A stretch of DNA of 64,000 nucleotides from Protonemura montana (GCA_947568835.1 OX387609.1:15537708-15601707); one strand, 5' to 3'; shown: positions 47,501 to 54,189, counted from the stretch's first letter. Numbers and translations: made by a program. Notes: generated by a model from the letters alone, not told the origin.

Positions 47501-49913
47501 TGTTGGACAGGAGCAGCCAACACAGTGTGTCAAAGTGACAAGGCTAAGCGGTGGCCGGTCCTTGGTGCTGTTGGATAGGAGCAGCCAACACAGTGTGTCA
47601 AAGTGACAAGGCTAAGCGGTGGCCGGTCCCTGGTGCTGTTGGACAGGAGCAGCCAACACAGTGTGTCAAAGTGACAAGGCTAAGCGGTGGCCGGTCCTTG
47701 GTGCTGTTGGACAGGAGCAGCCAACACAGTGTGTCAAAGTGACAAGGCTAAGCGGTGGCCGGTCCTTGGTGCTGTTGGACAGGAGCAGCCAACACAGTGT
47801 GTCAAAGTGACAAGGCTAAGCGGTGGCCGGTCCTTGGTGCTGTTGGACAGGAGCAGCCAACACAGTGTGTCAAAGTGACAAGGCTAAGCGGTGGCCGGTC
47901 CTTGGTGCTGTTGGACAGGAGCAGCCAACACAGTGTGTCAAAGGGACAAGGCTAAGCGGTGGCCGGTCCTTGGTGCTGTTGGACAGGAGCAGCCAACACA
48001 GTGTGTCAAAGTGACAAGGCTAAGCGGTGGCCGGTCCTTGGTGCTGTTGGACAGGAGCAGCCAACACAGTGTGTCAAAGTGACAAGGCTAAGCGGTGGCT
48101 GGTCCTTGGTGATGTTGGACAGGAGCAGCCAACACAGTGTGTCAAAGGGACAAGGCTAAGCGGTGGCCGGTCCTTGGTGCTGTTGGACAGGAGCAGCCAA
48201 CACAGTGTGTCAAAGTGACAAGGCTAAGCGGTGGCCGGTCCTTGGTGCTGTTGGACAGGAGCAGCCAACACAGTGTGTCAAAGTGACAAGGCTAAGCGGT
48301 GGCCGGTCCTTGGTGCTGTTGGACAGGAGCAGCCAACACAGTGTGTCAAAGTGACAAGGCTAAGCGGTGGCCGGTCCTTGGTGCTGTTGGACAGGAGCAG
48401 CCAACACAGTGTGTCAAAGGGACAAGGCTAAGCGGTGGCCGGTCCTTGGTGCTGTTGGACAGGAGCAGCCAACACAGTGTGTCAAAGTGACAAGGCTAAG
48501 CGGTGGCCGGTCCTTGGTGCTGTTGGACAGGAGCAGGTTGTGTGGTGGCACCAATGCTAGCTGGTGGTTTCAGATCATCACGTCGGGTGGAGTGACGTAC
48601 AAGAACGAGCCGTGGCATCGCGAGTGCTTCACGTGCACGCATTGCTCGGCTTCGCTGGCCGGACAACGGTTCACGTCGCGCGACGAGAAGCCGTACTGCG
48701 CAGAATGCTTCGGCGAACTCTTCGCCAAGCGCTGCACGGCGTGTGTCAAGCCAATCACAGGCGAGTTCCACCAGTCAGTCCCCATGTAGTCCCCATGTAG
48801 TCCCCATGACTGCATGGGACATGACCCATGCAGTCCCAAGTCAGTCTCAAGTCAGTCCCCATGCAGTGCCCATGCAGTCCCATGCAGCCCCATGCAGTCC
48901 CATGCAGCCCCGTGCAGCCCCATGCAGTCCCATGCAGCCCCGTGCAGCCCCATGCAGTCCCATGCAGCCCCATGCAGCCCCATGCAGTCCTATGCAGTCC
49001 TATGCAGTCCCATGCAGTGCCCATGGAGTGCCCATGCAGTTTCCAGTTAGTCCCATGCAGTCCCCAGTCAGTCCCATGACTGCATGGGACATGACCCATG
49101 CAGTCCCCAGTCAGTCCCATGACTGCATGGGACATGACCCATGCAGTCCCCAGTCAGTCCCATGACTGCATGGGACATGACCCATGCAGTCCCCAGTCCA
49201 TGCAGTCCCATGCAGTCCCCAGTCCATGCTTGCTGGACAATCTAGACCTGTCAGTGCCCGACTAGAAGAAACCGAACGGTTTGGCGTGTTGGAAACACTG
49301 GTTCTCGTTAGATCACCGAAGCTAAGCAACACTGCGCTGAGTCAGGTATTGGATGGGTGACCATCATACACATGACCAGTTCTGTTCGGGAGAGAGGTTA
49401 AAGGGATGAAAGTTAGTAAAGCAACTTCACTCGCCTTGCTTATCAACCTCTCGACAGCATGGATTTGTGGAGGAATCCTGTTGTTCGCGTTGTACCGTCC
49501 TTCGGAAGGGACGTTAAGCCGGTGGTCCCCTTGGTGCTCTTCGACAGGAGTAGGCTACATGCCGGCACCGGGTTTCCCCTCCTCCCTTCTAGGCTAGGTT
49601 AGGTTCATCATCGTCCACTCATTCACCGACGCTATTAAACCAGTGCCACATGACCAGATGTCAAAACAGTGCGTCGTTAAACACTACAAAAAAAAAAAAT
49701 AAATAAAATAAACTAGAAGACGTCCAACTTAACCTCCCTGTTCCCCACGCTGCAGGGATCGGCGGCACTCGCTTCATCTCGTTCGAGGACCGGCACTGGC
49801 ACAACGACTGCTTCATCTGCGCGTCGTGCAAGACTTCGCTTGTGGGCCGCGGCTTCATCACCGATGCCGACGACATCATCTGTCCCGAGTGTGCCAAGCA
49901 GAAGCTTATGTAA
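20359..49913 (+). CDS. Lmpt: Four-and-a-half LIM domain protein (Limpet/FHL-type), five exons
   Basis: Exons 20359-20559, 21198-21372, 45611-45780, 48574-48760 and 49756-49913 join without frame breaks (phases 0,1,0,1) into 296 residues. The sequence shows a LIM domain lacking its first CxxC pair (it starts LIFSGEYTKAMSKDWHSGHF), then four complete LIM domains beginning CEEC, CDGC, CVKC and CTAC, ending CAKQKLM at the stop. The segments DLSYKDKHWHEACF, MEYKTRQWHEKCF, GGVTYKNEPWHRECF and GGTRFISFEDRHWH are hallmarks of the Limpet/FHL2 family. Family knowledge: these are zinc-binding adaptor proteins of sarcomeres, adhesion sites and nuclei, with no catalytic activity. The missing CxxC must come from an exon to the left of the window or be absent in a short isoform. 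Introns are crowded with tandem repeats. Identification is firm; the full 5' structure is unknown. Confidence 0.95.
20563..21168. repeat. 70-bp tRNA-Ala-like array filling LIM intron 1
   Basis: About eight units, each with a T-arm/B-box block (CCAGGTTCGATCCTGG), an anticodon-like loop CTTGCAT (UGC, alanine, with U33 present), a D-arm-like GTAGTGAGAGCGCC and the self-complementary GGCCGGC that could serve as the acceptor stem. The first units are partial (about 34 bp). The array starts four bases after the splice donor and ends about 30 bp before the next acceptor, so it makes up almost the whole 638-bp intron. Confidence 0.85.
21198..21372 (+). CDS. Lmpt: LIM gene coding exon b
   Basis: Acceptor TTATCCTGCAG, donor GTGCAG|GTCAGT. 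It encodes DLSYKDKHWHEACFLCNKC through CDGCGEIFRA and the first base of a glycine codon (phase 1). This completes the second LIM domain and opens the third. Confidence 0.95.
21519..21831. mobile_element. MITE with TTAA target duplication
   Basis: Inverted termini: TTAAGTTAGTCCAGCCCAGA with ACGAAAG on the left; on the right the complement of TTAAGTTAGCCTATCCCAGA with ACGAAAG. TTAA flanks both ends (21519-21522 and 21828-21831), the target preference of piggyBac- and Kolobok-type transposases. It is about 313 bp with no coding capacity. Confidence 0.75.
21840..22258. other. Intron 2 unique sequence
   Basis: No recognised coding or repeat content between the TTAA MITE and the next SINE. Confidence 0.5.
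22273..22813 (-). mobile_element. 5S-headed SINE, intact, two 91-bp units
   Basis: Minus-strand copy with (AAT)n tail at 22273, body, two 91-bp units and a 5S-like head ending at 22813. TSD: GCTCTGAAACTATT at 22259-22272 and GCTCTGAAACTGTT at 22814-22827 (one mismatch). Confidence 0.88.
23040..23765 (+). repeat. 91-bp SINE-derived array, eight units
   Basis: Free-standing array without SINE head or tail. It begins GAGTTGAGCAACACTGCAC and ends GGTTGTAGGGAT. Units differ at C/T and G/A positions (TTCGGG/TTTGGG, TGGGTC/TGAGTC). The preceding interval 22828-23039 has no recognised feature. Confidence 0.9.
23766..24432. other. Intron 2 unique sequence
   Basis: No gene or repeat recognised. Confidence 0.5.
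24433..24548. mobile_element. Foldback MITE, about 116 bp
   Basis: Near-complete palindrome. The left arm TTGCTCTGCGTT, TTTGCGGTCC and AAAGGGTCTAACTT is answered by AAGTTAGACCCTTT, GGGCCGCAAA and AACACAGAGCAA. It can fold into a long hairpin. Confidence 0.7.
24903..25790 (+). repeat. 52-bp tRNA-like array, about 15 copies, with element tail
   Basis: Plus-strand counterpart of the array at 13918. Units are AAGTAGCTCAATTGGTTAGA, GCAACACCCGCGACAGG and TGGAGATCGGGGTCC. Only the last unit keeps a full B box (GGTTCGAGTCCGCG) and then runs into the element's 3' part (GAAACGGTTATAGTG, (AAT)n, CCCCGCGCATTGCAAGCG). Internal units therefore arose by duplication that joins the B-box start to the tRNA 5' end. 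Confidence 0.88.
25791..26130. other. Intron 2 unique sequence
   Basis: No recognised feature. Confidence 0.5.
26131..27340 (-). mobile_element. 5S-headed SINE with about ten 91-bp units, head missing
   Basis: Minus-strand tail (ATTATTATTATT, AACGACGCACTG), body and core, then about ten 91-bp units ending abruptly at 27340 within a 5S-like block. No TSD was found, consistent with loss of the 5' end. The stretch 27341-27592 is unremarkable. Confidence 0.88.
27593..29908 (+). repeat. Largest 91-bp 5S/SINE array, about 25 units
   Basis: Continuous plus-strand array starting and ending inside the SINE body segment (ACCATGACCAGTTCTG ... GGTTGTAGGGATG). No head or tail. Blocks of units share diagnostic changes (TTTGGGAGAG, CACTGGGTC, GTGGCCATC), so units spread in groups. 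Every unit keeps a 5S-type internal promoter block. Confidence 0.93.
29920..30298 (+). promoter_or_regulatory. Unique CpG-containing region upstream of ATG 30299
   Basis: One of the few non-repetitive stretches in intron 2, placed directly before a Kozak-like ATG (GTTGCCATGGCG). A TATAATA lies at about 30252. The promoter role is inferred from position only. Confidence 0.35.
30299..30521 (+). CDS. Candidate alternative first exon of a short LIM isoform
   Basis: ATG in strong context opens a 74-codon frame, MATDLLSEKLESRLHLSN... through SKLATT, that ends at a consensus-like donor ACAG|GTAGAT (30521/30522) one base into a codon. The next LIM-gene coding exon downstream (45611) begins with the two bases completing a glycine, so the splice would be in frame and give ...ATTG-TKKMEYKTRQWH. 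Such a protein would keep most of the third LIM domain and all of the last two. I do not recognise the N-terminal peptide. The sequence shows frame, donor and phase; the isoform is inference. Alternative: a chance frame. Confidence 0.45.
30605..31265 (+). repeat. 68-bp array grown from a SINE core, inside an old SINE copy
   Basis: A diverged 5S-like block (TAAGTTAAGCAACATATCGC ... GGTAGGTGACC) is followed by about 7.5 units of 68 bp. Each contains TAAGCGGTGGCCGGTCC, TTGGTGCTGTTGGACAGGAG, CAGCCAACACAGTGTGTCAA. The block aligns with the SINE core TAAGCCGGTGGTCCCCTTGG, TGCTCTTCGACAGGAGTAGG. The last unit continues into GCTTCGTGCCGGCACCGGGT, exactly as the SINE core does, proving the source. Confidence 0.85.
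31266..32325. other. Intron 2 unique sequence
   Basis: About 1 kb without recognised coding or repeat content. Several GTTAAC/GTTAGC motifs occur but no array. Confidence 0.5.
32326..33110. repeat. 7-bp CCCATGY satellite, about 110 copies
   Basis: Heptamers CCCATGT and CCCATGC, with occasional CCCGTGT and TCACATG variants. Open frames in this block are artefacts of the repeat. It is followed at 33158-33210 by four short CGTCCCATGCAA repeats. Confidence 0.95.
33289..33365. repeat. 21-bp repeat, about four copies
   Basis: Units of ATGGCGGACTGTTTGGCAAAC, perfectly repeated, followed by unique sequence. Confidence 0.85.
33577..34081 (-). mobile_element. 5S-headed SINE, two to three 91-bp units, 5' truncated
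   Basis: Minus-strand tail, ATGATGATGAGG microsatellite, core, body and 91-bp units ending at CTCTCGCGAACAG. No head; no TSD established. Confidence 0.85.
34523..35028. mobile_element. Non-autonomous hAT-like element
   Basis: Inverted termini CAGCGGTGTAGTC on the left and the complement of CAGTGGTGTAGTC on the right. Subterminal GTATACCCAAAAA motifs are repeated in both halves. Possible 8-bp TSD: AGAACAGG at 34515-34522 and GGTACAGG at 35029-35036 (two mismatches). The 5'-CAG terminus and 8-bp duplication fit hAT, but no transposase is present. Confidence 0.6.
35037..35459. mobile_element. Palindromic MITE, single-copy termini
   Basis: A 423-bp foldback. The left half (CGTTGAGTGTAGGTTCTAGG, TGCGTGAAAGATGGCCGCC, GACAAAAATGCAGAGTACCG, TTTCTCGTAGGTTA) is mirrored in the right half. 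This is the unexpanded form of the element at 15013-16602 and matches 62057-62480. It starts directly behind the hAT-like element's right TSD. Confidence 0.9.
35460..36300. other. Intron 2 sequence with one repeat terminus
   Basis: No gene. About 36140-36230 is a diverged 3' part of the tRNA-like element (ACGTCTCAAAAATTGAT, CGCGTATTGCAAGCG, AATTTAAATAAGATTTCATC). A TGACGTCA octamer sits at 35693-35700. Confidence 0.5.
36310..36937 (+). mobile_element. Old and young 5S-headed SINE copies, adjacent
   Basis: 36310-36440 is a decayed head (CACGTTAAGCAATACTGCC ... TGGTGGATGGTTACC). From 36454 a well-conserved copy follows, with two 91-bp units, body, core (with a small deletion giving GGCTACCCGGTGCGGG) and tail CGTCGTTTAACACTACAAA. 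Confidence 0.8.
37205..38078 (-). repeat. 92-bp array of 5S-like heads, about nine units
   Basis: On the minus strand each unit is the SINE's 5S-like head only: ACCGAACGGTTTGGCGTG, TTGGAAACACCGG, CTCGTGAGATCACCGAAG, TTAAGCAACACTGCGCTGGG, TCAGGTATTGGATGGGTGACC, then directly the next head. The match to animal 5S rRNA spans the A box, intermediate element and C box. This is a different repeat register from the 91-bp arrays. Confidence 0.9.
38079..38509. other. Unique intron 2 segment with two CRE octamers
   Basis: No coding signal. TGACGTCA occurs at 38335-38342 and 38374-38381, only 39 bp apart, in sequence free of repeats. A regulatory role is inference. Confidence 0.4.
38510..40866. repeat. 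53-bp minisatellite, about 44 copies
   Basis: The unit contains CATTGGGTTTACAGGTTTAG, TCAGAGTCACAGCGCTAATG and TTAAACGTCCTGT. Very homogeneous. The block AATGTTAAAC plus CAGGTTTAGTCAGAG resembles AATGTTAAACCG plus CAGGTTCTAGGTAGAG of the 47-bp MITE-derived array. Confidence 0.95.
40867..41439. other. Intron 2 unique sequence
   Basis: No recognised feature apart from a short TTTAAGAAG triplication at about 40890-40912. Confidence 0.5.
41440..42424. repeat. 41-bp minisatellite, about 24 copies
   Basis: The unit contains CTGGATAGAGCATAGGATCC, AGCCAGCTGATCTCAAATAAC. Low divergence. Open minus-strand frames are repeat artefacts. Confidence 0.95.
42425..43302. other. Intron 2 unique sequence
   Basis: No gene recognised. 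It includes a G-rich tract at about 42895-42917, a TGACGTCA octamer at 42986-42993, and an ATGGCGACG start at 43143 whose short frame (MATSSRIPLNSDC) ends at a donor-like AAG|GTTACC in phase 2, which does not fit the next LIM exon. Confidence 0.45.
43303..43838. repeat. 11-bp CCCTATCCCTG satellite, about 47 copies
   Basis: CCCTATCCCTG and CCCTATCCATG undecamers. Plus-strand frames stay open as an 11-residue cycle, with no sign of selection. Confidence 0.95.
43982..44595. repeat. 52-bp minisatellite (GTTTAACAGACC type), about 11 copies
   Basis: The unit contains AGGCTTCTACTGGCAGCTG, TCAGGCGGTTTAACAGACCG, TTAACATAGAGAC. It is unrelated to the tRNA-like 52-bp unit. Two TGACGTCA octamers (43934-43941, 43952-43959) lie just before it. 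Confidence 0.95.
44596..45610. other. End of intron 2
   Basis: Contains (AGCTGTC)n at about 44771-44800 and, at 45185-45365, a reverse-oriented copy of the dispersed repeat at 13335-13580. The final 240 bp before the acceptor is unique. Confidence 0.6.
45611..45780 (+). CDS. Lmpt: LIM gene coding exon c
   Basis: Acceptor GTAATTTCAG, donor AACAAG|GTACCA. It encodes TKKMEYKTRQWHEKCF through FATRCVKCNK. It enters in phase 1 and leaves in phase 0. It completes the third LIM domain and starts the fourth. Confidence 0.95.
45854..48535. repeat. 68-bp SINE-core array filling LIM intron 3, about 39 copies
   Basis: Same unit as at 30605-31265. Almost the whole 2.79-kb intron is array: it begins about 70 bp after the donor and ends about 35 bp before the acceptor. 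The last unit runs into GGTTGTGTGGTGGCACC, a decayed version of the SINE continuation (GGCTACGTGCCGGCACC). Units show recurrent variants (AAAGGGACA for AAAGTGACA; GTACTATTGG for GTGCTGTTGG). Confidence 0.95.
48574..48760 (+). CDS. Lmpt: LIM gene coding exon d, with GC donor
   Basis: Acceptor GGTGGTTTCAG. It encodes IITSGGVTYKNEPWHRECF through CTACVKPIT. The exon must end ...ATCACAG to keep the conserved ITGIGGTRF with the next exon, and the next intron bases are GCGAGT. It is therefore a GC-AG intron with an otherwise consensus-like CAG|GCRAGT donor. Confidence 0.92.
48776..49235. repeat. 10-bp CCCATGCAGT satellite with local inverted repeats
   Basis: CCCATGCAGT/CCCATGCAGC decamers. From about 49070 these alternate with a 43-bp unit holding GACTGCATGGGACATGACCCATGCAGTC, a hairpin-capable inverted repeat. 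The array lies in LIM intron 4. Confidence 0.9.
49270..49711 (+). mobile_element. 5S-headed SINE, monomeric reference copy
   Basis: Complete element of about 440 bp with a single 5S/body unit: head ACCGAACGGTTTGGCG, 5S block, body, conserved core (GTGCCGGCACCGGG-like), ATTCACCGACGC segment, CGTCGTTAAACACTAC and A-rich tail. TSD ACTAGAAGA at 49261-49269 and 49712-49720. This is the likely ancestral arrangement from which multi-unit copies grew. The following LIM acceptor is 35 bp beyond the TSD. Confidence 0.9.
49756..49913 (+). CDS. Lmpt: LIM gene last coding exon e
   Basis: Acceptor CCCACGCTGCAG. It encodes (G)IGGTRFISFEDRHWHNDCF, CKTSLVGRGFITDADD and CPECAKQKLM, and stops with TAA at 49911-49913. 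It carries the last LIM domain. Confidence 0.96.
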
Positions 49914-51830
49914 TCGCACGGAGCGGATCATCTCGGCAAAACAAGGCAGGGCGGCAGACGCAGGGACTAGCGGTTTTATCACTCGCTTGAGCGGCTTCAC
50001 TTACTTTATTGTTGTGGCATTGTCATGACCACTGATTGTATGGGAACTGTGAACCGGCTAGAAGGTTAGGTTAGGTTTGCACCGAATTGGAGAGATAGTA
50101 TTTGTGTTTGACATTTTGTCAGAAGCTTCTGAGAGTCATAAGTCCACGCCACGGCTTTCTAGCTTTCAGCTGCGAGTACTAGCGTGTCTGAGCATGAATT
50201 TTCCCTCTAGTTTCAATGGAAAGTTCAACATTTCAGAACCAAATACCGCTCTGCAAAGTTGCAATTGCAATCATCTTGCACCTGCAATTGTTGCCCCGAG
50301 ATGCATAAGGGTTCAATCGCATGAATGCGACTATTTTCATTGTTCCCTTATTTACCTTCACCATTCAAATTAACTTCATCCCTTTTATCGTTCAGTTCCT
50401 TTTCATTCATCGCCTTTATCCATCATCACATCATTCTCGATGGATTTGCACGTTTATCGCGTGCGAAAGGTGGATCTTCCGTTAAGACTTCTTATTTTAA
50501 AATCGCCTTCAATATAGAGGTTATGTAGGGACACAAATACAACAACACAAATACACCAACACACAAATACACGATCACGACGGAGGGAACTGGACGTTCT
50601 GTCGTCGGCTGCCTTAAAGATATCTGAGAGCGCTTAGAAGGTTGCGTCGTTGCTACCGACGCGTAAGTATAGTTTTTAACAATATACGGTAGTGAATAGC
50701 TAGCAGACGAGGTCTGCACTGGATTATTGCGTACGTAGGGGGCTTCCGATTGCACTAACAATAACCGTCTGTTTGAAGCACGTAGCTAGACGCTAGAGCA
50801 TCTCATGCATACACTAAATAACAAACACAATACACAAATAAACACAATACTATCACACACATGATAACACTCACACAACTTGTTGAATGTGATACAGAAG
50901 TACTCAGTTTAGGAAAAAAAAAAAAAAAAAAAAAAAAAAAGTTGTAGGTGGCCTTATTTTCTGATCAATTTGCTGTTATTTCCTTGCAGTTTGCATACGA
51001 AACAACTTTTGATACGTATCAATAAAAAGTGCCTCAAACTAATACCGCATTCGATTTGAAATGATTGAATGAAATTGTAAAACTATCGTACTTTGAAGGA
51101 AGACAGCAAACTGAGTCATTGACAAACAACGAACGTGTTGTTTAAAAAGTTCACTGTGAGTTAAAATTAGAATTAGTCGAGCCGAGCTAGAACCGAGAGG
51201 CGAGGAATCGCTGGGAAGCGGAGAAATTGTACTACCACTAGGAATTGTATGCATTTATTTGTTTAGCGACATTCGCTCGACTATAAAGAGCCGATTTTTG
51301 AAGCGGAAATTCAAGCTCGATTAACTTTTTGACTTTAAGGTGCTATCTTCCCGGGCGTTTGAAACATGCTATTCGGATTTTAGAAATATGGCTTCTACGT
51401 TTACATAGAAAAAATGATTTTGCGCTAGACCTAACCTACGCATATTTTCACATTGCGTAATCATTGTTTCCATTTTTTCTCTTTTATATTATTTACATTT
51501 TTGAGGTTAATCTTTTCTTTTGTTTTTGCTTTTTAATATCATGACTGTCTAGTCCTGATGGCAACACGAAGATCGCGTGGTAGGATCAAACAGCTGACAG
51601 TCACGCTTCCTAACTTCTCTGCTAGAGACAAATGATAATAATAATAAACTTGAAATCGCCTACGCGTAGGCAATAATTTATAATAAGTACGTGCCTAATC
51701 ACTGCTGCGTTGAAGAAATCATGAACAATCATTTTATGATGATGTTATTATTATATTATTATTATTATCATTATATTTAAATATTGTATATTCTGTTCAT
51801 AAAATGAAGTAATAAAGGTATGCAACAATT
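49914..51830 (+). other. Probable 3' UTR and poly(A) region of the LIM gene
   Basis: No competing gene. AATAAA signals at 51021-51026 and 51811-51816; the latter is followed by a GT/T-rich downstream stretch (TGTGTATTGTTTTTT) and is the better candidate. A 30-base A run lies at about 50912-50940. UTR extent is inferred. Confidence 0.5.
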
Positions 51831-52184
51831 AGCCTCATGTGTATTGTTTTTTATTGATAGAGCAAAACAATGCGATGGTAGTTTTCTTCCAGTTTCTGAC
51901 AGGTATGTCATTCCAGAATAATTCCACTTCCAATGAAACTAGTCGCTGTGGACTGGGACTTCATATCTGTATGTTATGTAATATGATAGAATTGTTTAAT
52001 AGTGGTATTCAATTATATAATTAGGAGTAATGATTAGAAAATAACATCAATTGTAAATAAAGGTGGAACCATCGCAACTGAGTAATGACTATAATACTAA
52101 TGGGCTGAGTTAAGTATTTGCATCCTGATTGGGGAAGTTAGTTATCAAATATAATTAGTATTATTATTTGCTTACACAAAATTA

Positions 52185-52660
52185 AAATAGCCAATCGTGT
52201 TCGGGGGTGAAAACATCCCCTTAGGCCACTGTATGGGCAAATCTTAAAAATACGTAAAGTCCATCGATTTTTTTCAATATTTTTTTAGTGGAATTTTAAT
52301 GGCCGGTTTTTGACCCGCGAGGGGTGTCAACAGGGGAAGAATTTCAAGAGGATTTGAATGCACCCCCCTGTTTTTGTCTCAGATTAATATTAAGGGAGTT
52401 ATTTTAATTTTAGTGTTTAAAATCAATATAGCGGCTAAAGTATGATGTTAACGCAAAATCCAAATAGCCCATCGTGTTCGGGGGTGCAAACTACCCCTAA
52501 GACCACAGTATGGGCAAATCTTCAAAAATCAAGAAAAAGCCTCCATTGATTTTTTTCAATATTTGCATTGAAAATTCGAGTGACGGATTTTGACCCGTGA
52601 GGGGTGTCAACAGGGGTAGAATTTCAAGGGGAGTTGAATGCACCTCCCCGTTTTAACCTG
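52185..52660. repeat. Direct repeat pair, about 190 bp each
   Basis: Segments starting CCAATCGTGTTCGGGGGTG (about 52192) and CCCATCGTGTTCGGGGGTG (about 52467) share GTATGGGCAAATCTT, TTGACCCGYGAGGGGTGTC and GAATGCACC. They are probably remnants of one dispersed element. Confidence 0.7.
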
Positions 52661-52777
52661 CGATGGAAACTTACCACGTTTTTCTTGATTTCCTTTTGAG
52701 AATTCCCCGAGTTCCTCGACTCCCAACGCCTGGGCTGTAGACATAACACAAGCGCACACGTGTACGATGGGTGGCCT

Positions 52778-52975
52778 ACCCATCAGGATTCACTGCTAGA
52801 TGTGATTTGTTTATATCTTGTTTTATTTACTTCCTGCAAAAGTTACAAGAAAATGTAACGGAGAAGGAACGGGGCCGGGTTCGTATCACGGCTGGTACAA
52901 TTCTGTTAACTAAGAAACAATCACCTACCAAGATTGTTAAAGTATTGTCATGCAACTCTCGCCATCTACATGCTT
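52778..52975 (+). repeat. Dispersed repeat, inverted copy at 61640-61830
   Basis: ATTCACTGCTAGATGTGATT ... TTTACTTCCTGCAA ... ACCTACCAAGATTGTTA ... TCATGCAACTCTCGCCATCT is matched in reverse orientation at 61640-61830. Confidence 0.75.
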
Positions 52976-52984
52976 AAGAAGAAG

Positions 52985-53225
52985 TACAAACCAATATAAC
53001 AAAATGTATCACGATCATGACACGAGAGGAAAAATAGACATTTGGGTTAAAAATTGTAAAACAAGTACCCCCCTAACCTTAGGTTCTAAACTTTATAATG
53101 TTTTACCAAAAAACTTCAAGAGTATTAATCCTGACGCTCTCTCACATCAGCTGAAAGAATATTTACTAGAAAAATGTTTTTATTCGACTGACGAATTCCT
53201 ACAGGATTTAATTTATAAAAAATGA
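52985..53225 (+). pseudogene. C-terminal fragment of a non-LTR retrotransposon reverse transcriptase
   Basis: The frame contains HDHDTRGK, LTLGSKLYNVLPKNFKS, LSHQLKEYLLEKCFYS and TDEFL before TGA at 53223-53225. The pattern 'H-TR-K ... G-KLYN-LP ... F---LK-YLL-KCFYS--EFL' is typical of the last ~90 residues of many LINE ORF2 proteins. No catalytic motifs are present, so this is a 5'-truncated, inactive copy. Confidence 0.65.
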
Positions 53226-53265
53226 GCTTATTTACTTATTTGAAATGTACCGACACACTTTTGTA

Positions 53266-53892
53266 CCGAACGGTTTGGCGTGTTGGAAACACCGGTTCTC
53301 GTTAGATCACCGAAGTTAAGCAACACTGCGCTGAGTCAGGTATTGGATGGGTGACCATCATACACATGACCAGTTCTGTTCGGGAGAGAGGTTGGAGGGA
53401 TGAAAGTTAAGCAACACTGCACTGGGTCAGGTATTGGATGGGTGACCATCATACACATGACCAGTTCTGTTCGGGAGAGAGGTTGGAGGGATGAAAGTTA
53501 AGCAACACTGCGCTGGGTCAGGTATTGAATGGGTGACCATTATACACATGACCAGTTTTGTTCGGGAGAGAGGTTGGAGGGATGAAAGTTAGTACAGCAA
53601 CTTCACTCGCCTTGCTTATCAACCTCTCGACAGCAAGGATTTGTGGAGGAATCCTGTTGTTCGAGTTGTACCGTCCTTCGGAAGGGACGTTAAGCCGGTG
53701 GTCCCCTTGGTGCTCTTCGACAGGAGTAGGCTACGTGCCGGCACCGGGTTTCCCCTCCTCCCTTCTAAGCTTTGTTAGGTTAATCATCATCCTCATCATC
53801 ATCCACTCATTCACCGACGCCATTAGACCAGTGCCGCATGGGCAGATGTCAAAACAGTGCGTCGTTAAACACCACAAATAATAATAATAATA
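53266..53892 (+). mobile_element. 5S-headed SINE with a 17-bp TSD, three 91-bp units
   Basis: Full copy from head to (AAT)n tail. The target duplication ACCGACACACTTTTGTA is perfect over 17 bp (53249-53265 and 53893-53909), so insertion is recent. It lies just downstream of the LINE remnant. Confidence 0.93.
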
Positions 53893-54189
53893 ACCGACAC
53901 ACTTTTGTATCACTTCTGTAAATATTATGAAAATATCATGACGTTTTAATATCACGTTTATATGATCAATCTAATAAAAAAACACAATTTATTATTAACC
54001 TTATATAAATTATTATTATTTATTATCTTTCTTAGCGTCCGTTTGGCGGCGAGTGAAGATCGCTCTCGTGCCCAACGTTCGGGTGCAGAGGGTCGCTGGT
54101 TCGAAGCAGGTAAGTCACATGATGTCAATCCTTATGTGTATTAATCTGTATACCATGTACCGAACATTACAGTGAACACTTTCATCTCT

